The position numbers and the translations under genes were made by a program. A DNA stretch of 41,054 nt from an uncultured Alphaproteobacteria bacterium (GTDB lineage Bacteria; Pseudomonadota; Alphaproteobacteria; HIMB59; GCA-002718135), in the NCBI GenBank assembly GCA_902522015.1, contig CABYTX010000007.1:1-41054 (forward strand), read 5' to 3'. This document shows, piece by piece, positions 1 through 14,731 of this stretch. The first letter of the stretch is position 1. Each line of letters starts with the position of its first letter. The notes under the pieces are model-generated. The model saw nothing but the letters and a program-made list of their open reading frames with translations, ran no database searches and was not told where the DNA came from.

Positions 1-6190
<6,190 letters not shown>

Positions 6191-6215
6191 TTTATCTCCT
6201 TCATTACAAGCTATC

Positions 6216-6241
6216 AAAAAAGTAGGCCTATTAAGGCCTAC
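6216..6241 (-). terminator. rplL-rpoB intergenic hairpin with U-tract (attenuator)
   Basis: An 8-bp perfect stem (GTAGGCCT/AGGCCTAC, loop of 4) starts 3 bases after the rplL stop. On the minus strand it is followed immediately by six T residues. This is a textbook intrinsic terminator between rplL and rpoB. Partial termination at this place is known in E. coli and sets the ratio of ribosomal protein to RNA polymerase mRNA; the same role here is inference. Confidence 0.85.
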
Positions 6242-6244
6242 AAT

Positions 6245-6622
6245 TTATTTTAATGTTACTTTTGCACCAGCTGCTTCTAATGCTTTTTTCATTTCTTCAG
6301 CTTCTTCTTTTTTAACCCCTTGTTTTAGTGGTTTTGGTGCACCTTCAACTAGATCTTTTGCTTCTTTGAGGCCTAAACCCGTAATGGTTCTTACCTCTTT
6401 AATAACGGCAATTTTATTTGATCCAGATTCAGATAATTCGATATCAAATTCTGTCTTCTCTTCTGCAGCAGCTTCTCCACCACCAGTGGCTGGAGCAGCA
6501 GCAACTGCTACTGGTGCAGCAGCGGATACTCCCCATTTATCTTCAAGCAACTTACTTAATTCAGCTGCCTCAAGAACGGTAAGGGAAGATAGATCTTCAA
6601 CAATTTTATTTAAATCAGCCAT
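6245..6622 (-). CDS. rplL: 50S ribosomal protein L7/L12
   Basis: Stalk protein of the large ribosomal subunit, 125 residues, a normal length. It has the N-terminal dimerisation domain ([24 protein letters not shown]), an Ala/Gly-rich flexible hinge at about residues 36-55, and the C-terminal factor-binding domain ([20 protein letters not shown], then [13 protein letters not shown]). It lies 18 bases downstream of rplJ and is directly followed by the rplL-rpoB hairpin. It should be co-regulated with L10 through the leader upstream of rplJ. Confidence 0.98.
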   Translation of the reverse strand: MADLNKIVEDLSSLTVLEAAELSKLLEDKWGVSAAAPVAVAAAPATGGGEAAAEEKTEFDIELSESGSNKIAVIKEVRTITGLGLKEAKDLVEGAPKPLKQGVKKEEAEEMKKALEAAGAKVTLK

Positions 6623-6640
6623 TTATTTCTCCTTATATAC

Positions 6641-7162
6641 CTAGTTCGACTCTTGTTTATTGCTACTGTTAGAACTAATCAATCTTGCAATTTGTGCTCC
6701 AGGTTCAGATGTAATTGAAGCTATCTTTTGAGCAGGTGCAGAAATTAATCCTATTATTTTTCCTCTTAACTCATCTAAAGAAGGTAATTTTGCAAGAAAA
6801 TCAATTTTTTCTTTGTCAATTTTCTCACCATTGTAACCTCCGCCAATAATTTTAAACTTTTCAAATTTTTTCTCAAAATTAACAGCTACTTTTGCTGGTG
6901 CTACCGCATCATCAGAATAAGCAATTGCTGTTGGACCTTTAAAAAGTTCTGAAATATCTTTAAATTGAGTTTCAGATATAGCAAGTTTAGTGAGTCTGTT
7001 CTTAGTTACTTTAAATTTTGCTCCATTATCTCTCATTTCTTTTCTTAGTTGCTCTGTTTCATTAACTGTTAGACCAGAATATTCGGCAACAATCACTGAT
7101 GTAGCATTAGAAAATTCTTCTTTGAGATTACCTACAAAATCTTTTTTTTCAGAACGTTTCAC
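6641..7162 (-). CDS. rplJ: 50S ribosomal protein L10
   Basis: L10 anchors the L7/L12 stalk. With the GTG start at 7162 it is 173 residues, beginning VKRSEKKDFVGNLKEEF. The open frame continues upstream to a TTG at 7198, but the added residues match nothing in L10. A GAGG lies five bases before the GTG, which supports the shorter form. The L10 core is visible (SVIVAEYSGLTVNETEQLR, and GPTAIAYSDD in the middle). The C-terminal helix that binds L12 dimers is short and ends in an Asn/Ser-rich tail. The gene follows a long structured leader, consistent with autoregulation by the L10-L12 complex. Confidence 0.95.
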   Translation of the reverse strand: MKRSEKKDFVGNLKEEFSNATSVIVAEYSGLTVNETEQLRKEMRDNGAKFKVTKNRLTKLAISETQFKDISELFKGPTAIAYSDDAVAPAKVAVNFEKKFEKFKIIGGGYNGEKIDKEKIDFLAKLPSLDELRGKIIGLISAPAQKIASITSEPGAQIARLISSNSSNKQESN

Positions 7163-7206
7163 GTCAACCTCGGTTTTAATTGAACCCAGGGGATTCAATA
7201 TTAGCT

Positions 7207-7345
7207 AAAATTAGTTTGCCCACCAAACTAATTTAAAGCCTGTCAAGAAGCAAATCAATGACTCGCTTCAGTCTATGCAGGAAATTAAGCTCAAAGCTCC
7301 TGCAGTCTTTGACAGGTGATGATCAAAGATCATCTTTTGGATTAA
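7207..7345 (-). promoter_or_regulatory. L10-type ribosomal protein leader between rplA and rplJ
   Basis: This is the only long spacer inside the ribosomal operon, and it is full of paired segments. Stem A pairs 7239-7246 with 7309-7316 (CCTGTCAA/TTGACAGG) and encloses stem B (7276-7282 with 7298-7304, TGCAGGA/TCCTGCA). A 7-bp hairpin with a three-base loop (GATGATC/GATCATC, 7318-7334) lies just after rplA. An 11-bp hairpin (7208-7234) precedes rplJ. Position and nested layout match the L10 leader that binds L10(L12)4. The match to the Rfam family itself is inferred, not computed. Confidence 0.7.
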
Positions 7346-8035
7346 TTAACGCAAGCTAGCTTGGTTAATACTTAATCCAACTCCCATAGTTGAAGCTATG
7401 GTAACCTTTTTTATAAAAGAACCCTTAACGACATCAGGTTTACTTTTACTAACTGAAGAATAAAATGTTTTAATATTTTCTAACAAATCTTCTTCACTAA
7501 AATCTAATTTTCCAACGCCAGCATGAACGATACCAGACTTGTCATTTTTGAATTTAACTTGACCTGATTTAGCGTCTTTTACTGATTTAGAAATTTCATT
7601 AGTTACAGTACCAAGTTTAGGATTTGGCATTAATCCTTTTGGACCTAGTATTTTTGCTACTTTACCCAATTTCGGCATCATATCTGGAGTTGCAATTAGA
7701 ACATCAAATTCTATTTTTGATTTAGAAATTGTTTCAATCAAATCATCGCTACCTACCAAATCTGCACCATTATTTTTTGCATCGTTTTGTTTATCCTCAT
7801 TTGCAATTACAGCGACCTTTACAGTTTTTCCTGTACCATTGGGAAGATTAACAACACCTTTAATATTTTGATCGGTTTTGTTACTATCAATTCCAAGATT
7901 AATTGAAATATCAATTGTTTCTTTAAACTTTACATAAGATCTTTCTTTTAAAATTTTGATTGCTTCTATAGGCTCATAAAGCTTTGTAGCGTCAAAATTA
8001 TTTAACATTTGCTTTCTATTTTTTGTTATTTTCAT
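7346..8035 (-). CDS. rplA: 50S ribosomal protein L1
   Basis: L1 stalk protein of the large subunit, 229 residues, full length. The recognisable core motifs are VNLPNGTGKTVKVAVIA and ATPDMMPKLGKVAKILGPKG followed by LMPNPKLGTVT. Its start overlaps the rplK stop by one base (TAATG), so translation is coupled. In other bacteria L1 represses the L11-L1 mRNA by binding near the rplK start; I did not identify a specific L1 mimic here. Confidence 0.98.
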   Translation of the reverse strand: MKITKNRKQMLNNFDATKLYEPIEAIKILKERSYVKFKETIDISINLGIDSNKTDQNIKGVVNLPNGTGKTVKVAVIANEDKQNDAKNNGADLVGSDDLIETISKSKIEFDVLIATPDMMPKLGKVAKILGPKGLMPNPKLGTVTNEISKSVKDAKSGQVKFKNDKSGIVHAGVGKLDFSEEDLLENIKTFYSSVSKSKPDVVKGSFIKKVTIASTMGVGLSINQASLR

Positions 8036-8463
8036 TAACCCACTACCTCCATACCCATTGAAACAGCAGATCCTTTAACCATGTTCATTGCTCCATTAAG
8101 GTCAATAGCATTTAAATCTTGCATTTTTTCTTTAGCAATTTTTTCAATATCTTGCATTGAGATTTTACCTACTAATGATCTTCCAGGAGTTGAGTTTCCT
8201 TTTTTTATTTTTGCTGCTTTTTTAAGATAAAAACTTACTGGTGGTAGTTTTGTAGTAAATTCGAAGCTTCTATCTTTGTATGCTGTTATTATAACTGGAA
8301 TTGGCGCTCCTTTTTCTAAATCTTTTGTTTTATCATTAAATGCTTTACAAAAATCCATTATGTTCAAACCTCTTTGTCCAAGTGCAGGACCAACTGGGGG
8401 TGAGGGGTTTGCTCCTCCAGCAGGGATTTGCAATTTAATTAAACCTAAAATTTCTTTAGCCAT
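8035..8463 (-). CDS. rplK: 50S ribosomal protein L11
   Basis: L11 forms the GTPase-associated centre on 23S rRNA. It is 142 residues, the normal length. The N-terminal [20 protein letters not shown] with following [15 protein letters not shown] is diagnostic. The C-terminal RNA-binding domain includes [20 protein letters not shown]. It lies 3 bases downstream of nusG and overlaps rplA by one base. Confidence 0.98.
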   Translation of the reverse strand: MAKEILGLIKLQIPAGGANPSPPVGPALGQRGLNIMDFCKAFNDKTKDLEKGAPIPVIITAYKDRSFEFTTKLPPVSFYLKKAAKIKKGNSTPGRSLVGKISMQDIEKIAKEKMQDLNAIDLNGAMNMVKGSAVSMGMEVVG

Positions 8464-8466
8464 AGT

Positions 8467-9000
8467 TTATACCTTTTCTACCTGTGAATATTCTAAATCA
8501 ACGGGTGTTGATCTTCCAAAAATTGAAACAGCTACTCTTAATCTTGCTTTATCTTCATCTATTTGTTCTACTTCTCCATTAAATGATGCAAAAGGTCCAT
8601 CAATTACTTTTACTTGTTCTCCAACGTCATACATTATAGCGGGTCTAGATTTTTCTACACCATCAATAACTTGTTCAGATATTCTTTTTGCTTCAGCATT
8701 ACTAATAGGAACTGGCTTACCTTTATTACCTAAAAAACCGCTTAACTTTGGTGTTGTTTTAATAATGTGCCAAGTATCATCATTTAAACTCATTTTAATA
8801 AGTATATAACCAGGGTATATTTTCCTTTCTGTATTAACTCTAACACCTCTCTTTACTTCAACAATGTTTTGAACTGGAACAGATATTTCTTCGATATGTT
8901 CTTTAACACCAAGTTTTGTTGCTTGATCTAAAATGCTGTCAGCAACCTTTTTTTCATAACCTGAATAGGCATGAAGAACGTACCATCTTGCTTTATTCAT
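8467..9000 (-). CDS. nusG: Transcription termination/antitermination protein NusG
   Basis: NusG couples RNA polymerase to Rho and to the ribosome. It is 177 residues: an N-terminal NGN domain (ARWYVLHAYSGYEKKVADSI, then ERKIYPGYILIKM) and a C-terminal KOW domain (GEQVKVIDGPFASFNGEVEQ). The start overlaps the secE stop by one base (TAATG), as in the standard secE-nusG-rplKA operon. Nothing unusual is seen. Confidence 0.97.
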   Translation of the reverse strand: MNKARWYVLHAYSGYEKKVADSILDQATKLGVKEHIEEISVPVQNIVEVKRGVRVNTERKIYPGYILIKMSLNDDTWHIIKTTPKLSGFLGNKGKPVPISNAEAKRISEQVIDGVEKSRPAIMYDVGEQVKVIDGPFASFNGEVEQIDEDKARLRVAVSIFGRSTPVDLEYSQVEKV

Positions 9001-9215
9001 TAAAAACCTGAACCTATTTCAATTATTTTTCTTATTGAAAAAGACCATATTTGATCAGTTAAAAGGAAAAATAGTGAGAATAATATTATTAACAATATGA
9101 CTATTGCAGAAGAAATAAAAGTATCCCTTCTTTGAGGCCAGGTTACTTTTTGTAATTCTTGTCTAACTTGTCTTACAAAAAGAGCTGGTGATGTTTTCTT
9201 TTTTTCAATATTCAT
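9000..9215 (-). CDS. secE: Preprotein translocase subunit SecE
   Basis: Small essential subunit of the SecYEG protein-export channel. At 71 residues it is the short, single-helix form common outside enterobacteria. It has the amphipathic signature FVRQVRQELQKVTWPQRRD followed by one membrane segment at about residues 33-53 (SSAIVILLIILFSLFFLL). It lies between tRNA-Trp and nusG, the conserved bacterial arrangement. Confidence 0.95.
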   Translation of the reverse strand: MNIEKKKTSPALFVRQVRQELQKVTWPQRRDTFISSAIVILLIILFSLFFLLTDQIWSFSIRKIIEIGSGF

Positions 9216-9229
9216 ATTTACATTTCTCT

Positions 9230-9305
9230 TGGCAGGAGTGGCAGGACTTGAACCCGCAGCCCCCGGTTTTGGAGACCGGTGCTCTACCAGTTGAGCTACA
9301 CTCCT
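9230..9305 (-). tRNA. tRNA-Trp (anticodon CCA)
   Basis: A full cloverleaf can be folded by eye: acceptor AGGAGTG/CACTCCT, D-stem GCTC/GAGC, anticodon stem closing the loop CTCCAAA with anticodon CCA, and a T-arm with GTTCAAG. The discriminator is G and the 3' CCA is encoded in the DNA. It lies between tuf and secE, where tRNA-Trp is found in many bacteria. Confidence 0.97.
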
Positions 9306-9342
9306 AATAAGTATTGGCTAACTGATAGAGCGGTCTCTAAAA

Positions 9343-10533
9343 CTATTCAATAATTTCAGCAACAACTCCAGCGCCAACTGTTCTTCCACCTTCCCTAATT
9401 GCAAATTTTAAACCTTTATCCATTGCAATTGGAGACAAAAGAGTAACTTCCATAGCAATATTATCACCAGGCATTACCATTTCGGTTCCTTCTGGTAATT
9501 TAATTGTTCCGGTTACATCAGTTGTTCTAAAGTAGAATTGAGGTCTGTAGTTAGAAAAGAATGGGGTATGTCTTCCACCTTCTTCTTTTTTTAATACATA
9601 TGCTTCTGCTTTAAATTTTGTATGAGGTTTTATTGAACCAGGTTTTGCTAATACTTGACCACGTTCAACTTCTTCTCTTTTTGTTCCACGAAGAAGAACG
9701 CCAACGTTGTCTCCAGCCTCACCAGAGTCTAAAAGTTTTCTAAACATTTCAACTCCAGTACAAGTAGTTTTTTGAGGCTCTCTTATTCCAAGGATTTCGA
9801 TTTCCTCTCCAACTTTAACTTGACCCTGTTCAATTCGTCCGGTTACAACTGTACCTCTGCCAGAAATTGAAAATACATCCTCAACTGGCATTAAGAAAGG
9901 CTGATCAACAGGTCGGCTAGGCTGTGGTATATGTTCATCAACTGCTTTCATTAATTCCATAATTGAATTTTTTCCAATTTCATCATCTCTACCTTCAAGC
10001 GCTGCTAAAGCTGAACCCTTAATGATTGGGATAGTATCACCTGGGAATTCATATGAAGTAAGAAGTTCTCTAATTTCCATTTCAACTAGATCAATTAGTT
10101 CTTTGTCATCTACTTGATCAACTTTGTTCATGTATACAACAAGAGCAGGTACACCAACCTGTCTAGCTAAAAGTATGTGTTCTCTTGTTTGAGGCATTGG
10201 TCCGTCAGCAGCATTAACAACTAAGATACCACCATCCATTTGTGCTGCACCAGTAATCATATTCTTAACATAATCTGCGTGTCCAGGACAATCTACGTGA
10301 GCATAATGTCTTGCTTCAGTTTCATATTCAACGTGTGCAGTAGATATTGTAATACCACGTTCTCTTTCTTCAGGTGCTTTGTCAATGTTTGCATAATCTG
10401 TAAATTCTGCTCCACCTGTCTCAGCTAATATTTTTGTAATAGCAGCTGTTAATGTTGTTTTACCATGGTCTACGTGACCAACTGTACCTATGTTACAATG
10501 CGGTTTGTTTCTTTCGAATTTTGCTTTAGCCAT
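9343..10533 (-). CDS. tuf: Translation elongation factor Tu
   Basis: EF-Tu delivers aminoacyl-tRNA to the ribosome. It is 396 residues, full length. G1 is GHVDHGKT at residues 19-26, G3 is [20 protein letters not shown], and G4 is NKVD. The switch I region [15 protein letters not shown] is intact, and domain III ends [11 protein letters not shown]. It lies between tRNA-Gly upstream and tRNA-Trp downstream, so it is probably transcribed with both from the promoter before tRNA-Tyr. Whether a second tuf copy exists in the genome cannot be judged from this window. Confidence 0.99.
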   Translation of the reverse strand: MAKAKFERNKPHCNIGTVGHVDHGKTTLTAAITKILAETGGAEFTDYANIDKAPEERERGITISTAHVEYETEARHYAHVDCPGHADYVKNMITGAAQMDGGILVVNAADGPMPQTREHILLARQVGVPALVVYMNKVDQVDDKELIDLVEMEIRELLTSYEFPGDTIPIIKGSALAALEGRDDEIGKNSIMELMKAVDEHIPQPSRPVDQPFLMPVEDVFSISGRGTVVTGRIEQGQVKVGEEIEILGIREPQKTTCTGVEMFRKLLDSGEAGDNVGVLLRGTKREEVERGQVLAKPGSIKPHTKFKAEAYVLKKEEGGRHTPFFSNYRPQFYFRTTDVTGTIKLPEGTEMVMPGDNIAMEVTLLSPIAMDKGLKFAIREGGRTVGAGVVAEIIE

Positions 10534-10559
10534 TTTTTTACCCCAATAATATTTTGTTA

Positions 10560-10633
10560 TGGAGCGGGTGAAGGGAATCGAACCCTCGTAGCCAGCTTGG
10601 AAGGCTGGAGCTTTACCACTAAGCTACACCCGC
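10560..10633 (-). tRNA. tRNA-Gly (anticodon TCC)
   Basis: The cloverleaf has acceptor GCGGGTG/CACCCGC, anticodon loop CTTCCAA giving anticodon TCC, and a T-arm with GGTTCGATTCC. The discriminator is T, and the CCA tail is encoded. It lies 26 bases upstream of tuf and downstream of tRNA-Tyr. Confidence 0.97.
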
Positions 10634-10691
10634 AACTAAACTGACTGCTTCACACACTCACTTTAATGCTTTCATCCCATTACCTCCATAA

Positions 10692-10777
10692 TGGTGGAGG
10701 GGGTAGGATTCGAACCTACGTACGCTCACGCGGGCGGATTTACAGTCCGCTGCCTTTAACCACTCGACCACCCCTCC
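10692..10777 (-). tRNA. tRNA-Tyr (anticodon GTA)
   Basis: This is a class II tRNA of 86 bases with a long variable arm (CCCGCGTGAGCGTAC region). The acceptor is GGAGGGG/CCCCTCC, the anticodon loop CTGTAAA gives GTA, the discriminator is A, and the CCA is encoded. It is the first gene of the tRNA-tuf-secE-nusG transcription unit. Confidence 0.97.
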
Positions 10778-10793
10778 ATTTGAAGAAATTGGC

Positions 10794-10822
10794 CAATACT
10801 AATAAATTAGTATATATGTCAA
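10794..10822 (-). promoter_or_regulatory. Putative sigma-70 promoter for the tRNA-Tyr/tRNA-Gly/tuf unit
   Basis: A perfect -35 box TTGACA lies at 10822-10817 (minus strand). TA-rich -10 candidates follow at 15-17 bases spacing (TAGTAT at 10801-10796 or GTATTG at 10799-10794). The predicted start falls about 10 bases before the tRNA-Tyr 5' end. The -35 is strong and the -10 is ambiguous. Confidence 0.6.
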
Positions 10823-10947
10823 TCTAAAACAGCAGCTTCACCTTTGCAAAATACGTATACTCGTAAAAGCAACGGCCTTTTAGACAAAAAATGTTATTTT
10901 GTACATATCTAGATTGTATTAATTAGACAAATCTGTGATATTAAATA

Positions 10948-11709
10948 ATGACTAAGTTTAGAAATAATAAATCTAATAAAAATCAAGGAATTCATACAAT
11001 TTTTGGCCAACATTCTGTTAAAGCAGCATTACAAAATGATAAAAGAGAGCATATTGAGCTAATTATTAGTAAAAATCAGACCAATTTTACCAAAAAATAT
11101 GAATCTAAAGTACAAAAAATTACCATTCTTTCTCAAAATGAATTTATGAGAAGATTTGGAAATGACAACACAACACAAGGAGTAGTTCTAAAAACAAAAG
11201 ATTTTGCAAGGCCAAGTTTAGAAGAATTTGTAAAAGTAGAAAGCAAGAGAGCAAAATCTGTAATATTAATTTTAGATCAAGTAACTGACCCTCAAAATAT
11301 TGGTTCGATAATGAGATCATGTGCATTATTTGATTGTGCAGGAATTATAGTTGGCAAAGATAATTCACCAGAGTTGACTTCATCACTCTATAAATCAGCT
11401 TCTGGTGCTGCAGAGATTGTAAATTATATTAGAGTGACAAATATAAGAAGAGCCATTTCTTTTCTGAAAAAAAATAATTATTGGATTTATGGCTTTGACA
11501 GTTCAAAAATAAATAATGCAAAATTAAATTTTTCACAAAAATCAGTATTAGTTTTTGGATCTGAAGGAAAAGGTATTAGAGAATTAGTAAAAAAAGAATG
11601 CGATGAAATAATGCAGATAAACATGAAAAATAATTTAAAATATGAAATTGATAGTTTGAATGTTTCTAATGCAACATCAATTGCATTATATCAGTTTTAC
11701 TCAACATAA
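10948..11709 (+). CDS. rlmB: SpoU/TrmH-family RNA 2'-O-methyltransferase, RlmB-like
   Basis: 253 residues. RlmB methylates the 2'-O of a guanosine in 23S rRNA using SAM. The N-terminal substrate-binding domain starts GIHTIFGQHSVKAAL. The three SpoU knot motifs are present: LDQVTDPQNIGSIMRSCALF, VFGSEGKGIRELVKKECDE, and DSLNVSNATSIALYQF. It is transcribed divergently from the tRNA-Tyr unit across a 170-base gap (10778-10947). That gap shows the tRNA promoter on the minus strand and only loose TA-rich candidates on the plus strand. TrmH-family members are similar, but length and motifs favour RlmB. Confidence 0.85.
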   Translation: MTKFRNNKSNKNQGIHTIFGQHSVKAALQNDKREHIELIISKNQTNFTKKYESKVQKITILSQNEFMRRFGNDNTTQGVVLKTKDFARPSLEEFVKVESKRAKSVILILDQVTDPQNIGSIMRSCALFDCAGIIVGKDNSPELTSSLYKSASGAAEIVNYIRVTNIRRAISFLKKNNYWIYGFDSSKINNAKLNFSQKSVLVFGSEGKGIRELVKKECDEIMQINMKNNLKYEIDSLNVSNATSIALYQFYST

Positions 11710-11721
11710 ATGTTATAAAGG

Positions 11722-11797
<76 letters not shown>

Positions 11798-11847
11798 ACT
11801 AATTTTGCATTTATATTAAAATATAAATTCAACAAGAATTTTATAAA

Positions 11848-11970
11848 TTAAATTCCAGGAATATAAGGAACTCCATCACCCTTTACTCTTTCGTTTAATT
11901 CACTTAATGTAGAGCATGCTGTGATTGGACTAAATACAAGAAATAAAATTATTAATGTTTTTTTAATCAT
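11848..11970 (-). CDS. Very small predicted lipoprotein downstream of fdsA
   Basis: 40 residues from the ATG at 11970. A longer reading from 12030 would overlap fdsA and add a non-signal-like N-terminus, so I prefer the short form. It has a short basic N-terminus (MIKKT), a hydrophobic stretch, and a lipobox (SPITAC) with the candidate lipidated Cys at residue 19. The mature part, after the Cys, is only about 21 residues and ends GDGVPYIPGI. It begins 7 bases after the fdsA stop and could share the fds transcript. I do not recognise a family. It might be an anchor or small accessory subunit, or simply a small envelope lipoprotein. Confidence 0.65.
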   Translation of the reverse strand: MIKKTLIILFLVFSPITACSTLSELNERVKGDGVPYIPGI

Positions 11971-11977
11971 AGAATAT

Positions 11978-14731
11978 TTATAACTTCTCAATTTTTGCTG
12001 CACAATATTTAAATTCAGGAATTTTTCCATATGGATCTAGAGCTGAATTAGTCAACAGATTAGCGGCAGACTCATTGTAACAAAATGGAATAAATATGAC
12101 TCCATCAGGAATCGCCCTGTCTTGCCTTACTCTAATATCAATTGAGCCTCTTCTAGTTGTGACTTTTATTTTATCGCCAGCTTTCATATTATTTTTAATT
12201 ATATCTTTAGGTGATAATGAAACTGAAGGTTCCGGTTCGATGGCATCTAAATTTGATGCCTTTCTAGTCATAGCTCCAGTATGCCAATGCTCTAATTGTC
12301 TTCCTGTGGTTAGTATCATCGCAAATTCTTTATCAGGTACTTCATCTGGTGCAGTAAGACTAGCTGGAACAAATTTACCTTTACCATTTTCGTTTGGAAA
12401 TTTATCACCAAAAACAATTTCATCTCCTGGTGTAGTTGGAGATTTACTTGGATAAGTTACAGAGTTTTCATTTTCTAATCTTTCCCATGAAATATTGTTT
12501 AATGAGGGCATTGTTAGTGACATTTCTTCATAAATTTGCTTGGGATGATTATATTTCCAATTTAAACCCATTCTTTTTCCAAGTTCGTTTGTTATCCACC
12601 AATCTTCTTTAGCTTCACCTGGAGAGTCTAAAGCTTTTCTTCCCATCTGCACTTGTCTATTGGTATTAGTAACTGTTCCATTTTTTTCAGGCCATGCTGA
12701 AGCGGGGAAAATAACATCCGCATATGTTGCTGTTTCAGTTAAAAAAATATCTTGAACAACTAAATGATCTAACATTTGTAGAGCTTCTCTTGCGTGATTT
12801 AGATCAGGGTCTGACATAGCAGGATTTTCACCAAGTATATACATGCCTTTAATTGTATTCTCGTGAATAGCATCCATAATTTCAACAACAGTTAGACCTT
12901 TTTTATCATCTAAAGGAGTGTTCCAAAGTTTTTCAAAAAATTCTTTATTATGATCTTTATCAACTAATTGGTAATCAGGATACATCATTGGTATAAGACC
13001 GGCATCCGACGCTCCTTGAACATTATTTTGTCCTCTTAAAGGATGTAAACCAGATCCTCTTTTTCCAACATTCCCTGTCATTAAAGCTAGAGAAATTAAA
13101 CATCTAGCATTGTCGGTGCCATGTGTGTGTTGAGAAATCCCCATTCCCCAAAAAATTATTCCTTTATTTGTATTGGCATACAAGCGTGCTACTTCTCTTA
13201 TAAGCTCTGGATCAATACCTGTTTCGTTTTCCATTTTATCTGGTGAGTAATTCATTAAATGTTTTCTTAATTTTTCAAATCCTTCAGTTTGTTTTTTAAT
13301 ATATTCAGAATTAAATAAATTTTCTTCAACAATAACATTCATTATTGAGTTTAAGAGAGCAACGTCAGATCCTGGTTTAAATTGCAACATATGAGTTGCA
13401 TGTTTTTTTAAGGAATGACCTCTAGGATCCATCACAATTAATTTAGAACCCTTTTTAGCAGCATTCTTAAAAAAAGTTGCTGCAACAGGATGGTTTTCTG
13501 TCGGATTTGCTCCAATGACTATTATCACATCAGAATGTTCAACTTCATAGAATGGAGCAGTGACAGCTCCTGAACCAATAGTTTCCAATAAAGCAGCTAC
13601 AGAAGACGCATGACAAAGTCTTGTACAATGATCAACATTATTTGTATTAAAACCAGTTCTGATTAATTTTTGAAATAAATAAGCTTCTTCATTTGAACAT
13701 TTGGCTGATCCAAAACCTGCAAGATTACTCTTACCATTTCTTTGTTTATTAAGTTTTAAAAATCCTTGTGCAGCATAATCTAGAGCTTCATCCCAAGATG
13801 CTTCTCTAAAATATTCATGAATATTCGAAAAATTAATACTTGGGTGTAAGTCTTTTGGTTTGTCTTTAATTCTAATCAATGGCTTTGTAAGTCTTTCTGG
13901 ATTATTTACATAATCAAAACCAAACCTTCCTTTTACACATAATCTATTCTTGTTTGCAGGACCGTCAACACCATTAACATATTTAATTTTGTTATCTTTT
14001 ACATTGTATTCTATCTGACACCCCACACCGCAATAAGGACAAACGCTATCAATTTTTTTATCTACCTTACTATAACCAAGACCATCTTTATCTACAATTG
14101 ATGCTGGCATTAATGCTCCAGTTGGACAAGCCTGTACACATTCACCACATGCCACACATGTGCTATCACCCATTGGATCATCAAAATCAAACACAATTTT
14201 AGAATTTTCTCCTCGATATGCCATTCCGATGACGTCGTTGACCTGGACTTCTCTACATGCTCTTACACAAAGATTACATTGGATGCATGCATCTAGATTT
14301 ACAGCCATACTAGGATGAGAAACATCTGCCTGACATGAAGTTTTTTTTGGAAATCTACTTTCTTTAACTTCAACTTTATCTATCCATTTCCAAAAGTCAG
14401 AATTATTATCATGAGCAATTTCTTTTTTTGGCTGGTCTGCTAGAAGTAATTCAAAAACTAACTCTCTAGATTTTTTGGCCTTATCTGAAGAAGTTTTTAC
14501 TTTCATACTATCAGTTGGCTTTCTAATACAAGATGCTGCTAACACACGCTCTCCTTCAATCTCAACCATACATGCTCTACAATTTCCATCTGCTCTATAA
14601 CCAGGTTTATCGGAATAACATAAATGTGGAATTTCTGTTCCGAGTCTATTTGCAACTTGCCAAATAGTTTCATCAGCATTTGCTTCAACTAACTTATTGT
14701 TTAAATAAAATTTTGTTTTCTCTTTATTCAT
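11978..14731 (-). CDS. fdsA: NAD-dependent formate dehydrogenase catalytic subunit (FdsA type)
   Basis: 917 residues. The protein oxidises formate to CO2 at a bis-MGD Mo (or W) centre and passes electrons through Fe-S clusters to the FdsB part. An N-terminal [2Fe-2S] domain has Cys38, 51, 54 and 68. Two ferredoxin clusters have Cys149/152/155/159 and Cys192/195/198/202. The cofactor-proximal cluster has Cys231, 234, 238 and 265. The metal ligand is Cys373 followed by His374 (TRLCHAS), so it is not a selenoenzyme. A C-terminal molybdopterin-dinucleotide-binding domain follows (ILTTGRQLEHWHTGAMTRK). No signal peptide is seen, so it is cytoplasmic. It overlaps the FdsG-FdsB gene by 8 bases. Confidence 0.95.
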   Translation of the reverse strand: MNKEKTKFYLNNKLVEANADETIWQVANRLGTEIPHLCYSDKPGYRADGNCRACMVEIEGERVLAASCIRKPTDSMKVKTSSDKAKKSRELVFELLLADQPKKEIAHDNNSDFWKWIDKVEVKESRFPKKTSCQADVSHPSMAVNLDACIQCNLCVRACREVQVNDVIGMAYRGENSKIVFDFDDPMGDSTCVACGECVQACPTGALMPASIVDKDGLGYSKVDKKIDSVCPYCGVGCQIEYNVKDNKIKYVNGVDGPANKNRLCVKGRFGFDYVNNPERLTKPLIRIKDKPKDLHPSINFSNIHEYFREASWDEALDYAAQGFLKLNKQRNGKSNLAGFGSAKCSNEEAYLFQKLIRTGFNTNNVDHCTRLCHASSVAALLETIGSGAVTAPFYEVEHSDVIIVIGANPTENHPVAATFFKNAAKKGSKLIVMDPRGHSLKKHATHMLQFKPGSDVALLNSIMNVIVEENLFNSEYIKKQTEGFEKLRKHLMNYSPDKMENETGIDPELIREVARLYANTNKGIIFWGMGISQHTHGTDNARCLISLALMTGNVGKRGSGLHPLRGQNNVQGASDAGLIPMMYPDYQLVDKDHNKEFFEKLWNTPLDDKKGLTVVEIMDAIHENTIKGMYILGENPAMSDPDLNHAREALQMLDHLVVQDIFLTETATYADVIFPASAWPEKNGTVTNTNRQVQMGRKALDSPGEAKEDWWITNELGKRMGLNWKYNHPKQIYEEMSLTMPSLNNISWERLENENSVTYPSKSPTTPGDEIVFGDKFPNENGKGKFVPASLTAPDEVPDKEFAMILTTGRQLEHWHTGAMTRKASNLDAIEPEPSVSLSPKDIIKNNMKAGDKIKVTTRRGSIDIRVRQDRAIPDGVIFIPFCYNESAANLLTNSALDPYGKIPEFKYCAAKIEKL

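Noticed and set aside
7318-7338. Hairpin GATGATC/GATCATC followed by four T on the plus strand
   Set aside because: The T-run is on the strand opposite to the operon, so it is not a terminator for rplA. No plus-strand gene ends there. I kept the stem only as part of the leader.
12096-12455. 119-residue open frame on the plus strand inside fdsA
   Set aside because: It is antisense to the conserved FdsA C-terminal domain and shows no domain of its own. It is a shadow frame, as are similar frames opposite rpoB, rplK/nusG and tuf.
13600-13640. Selenocysteine at the FdsA active site
   Set aside because: The metal-ligand codon is a normal Cys codon (Cys373), with no in-frame TGA. The enzyme is the Cys type.
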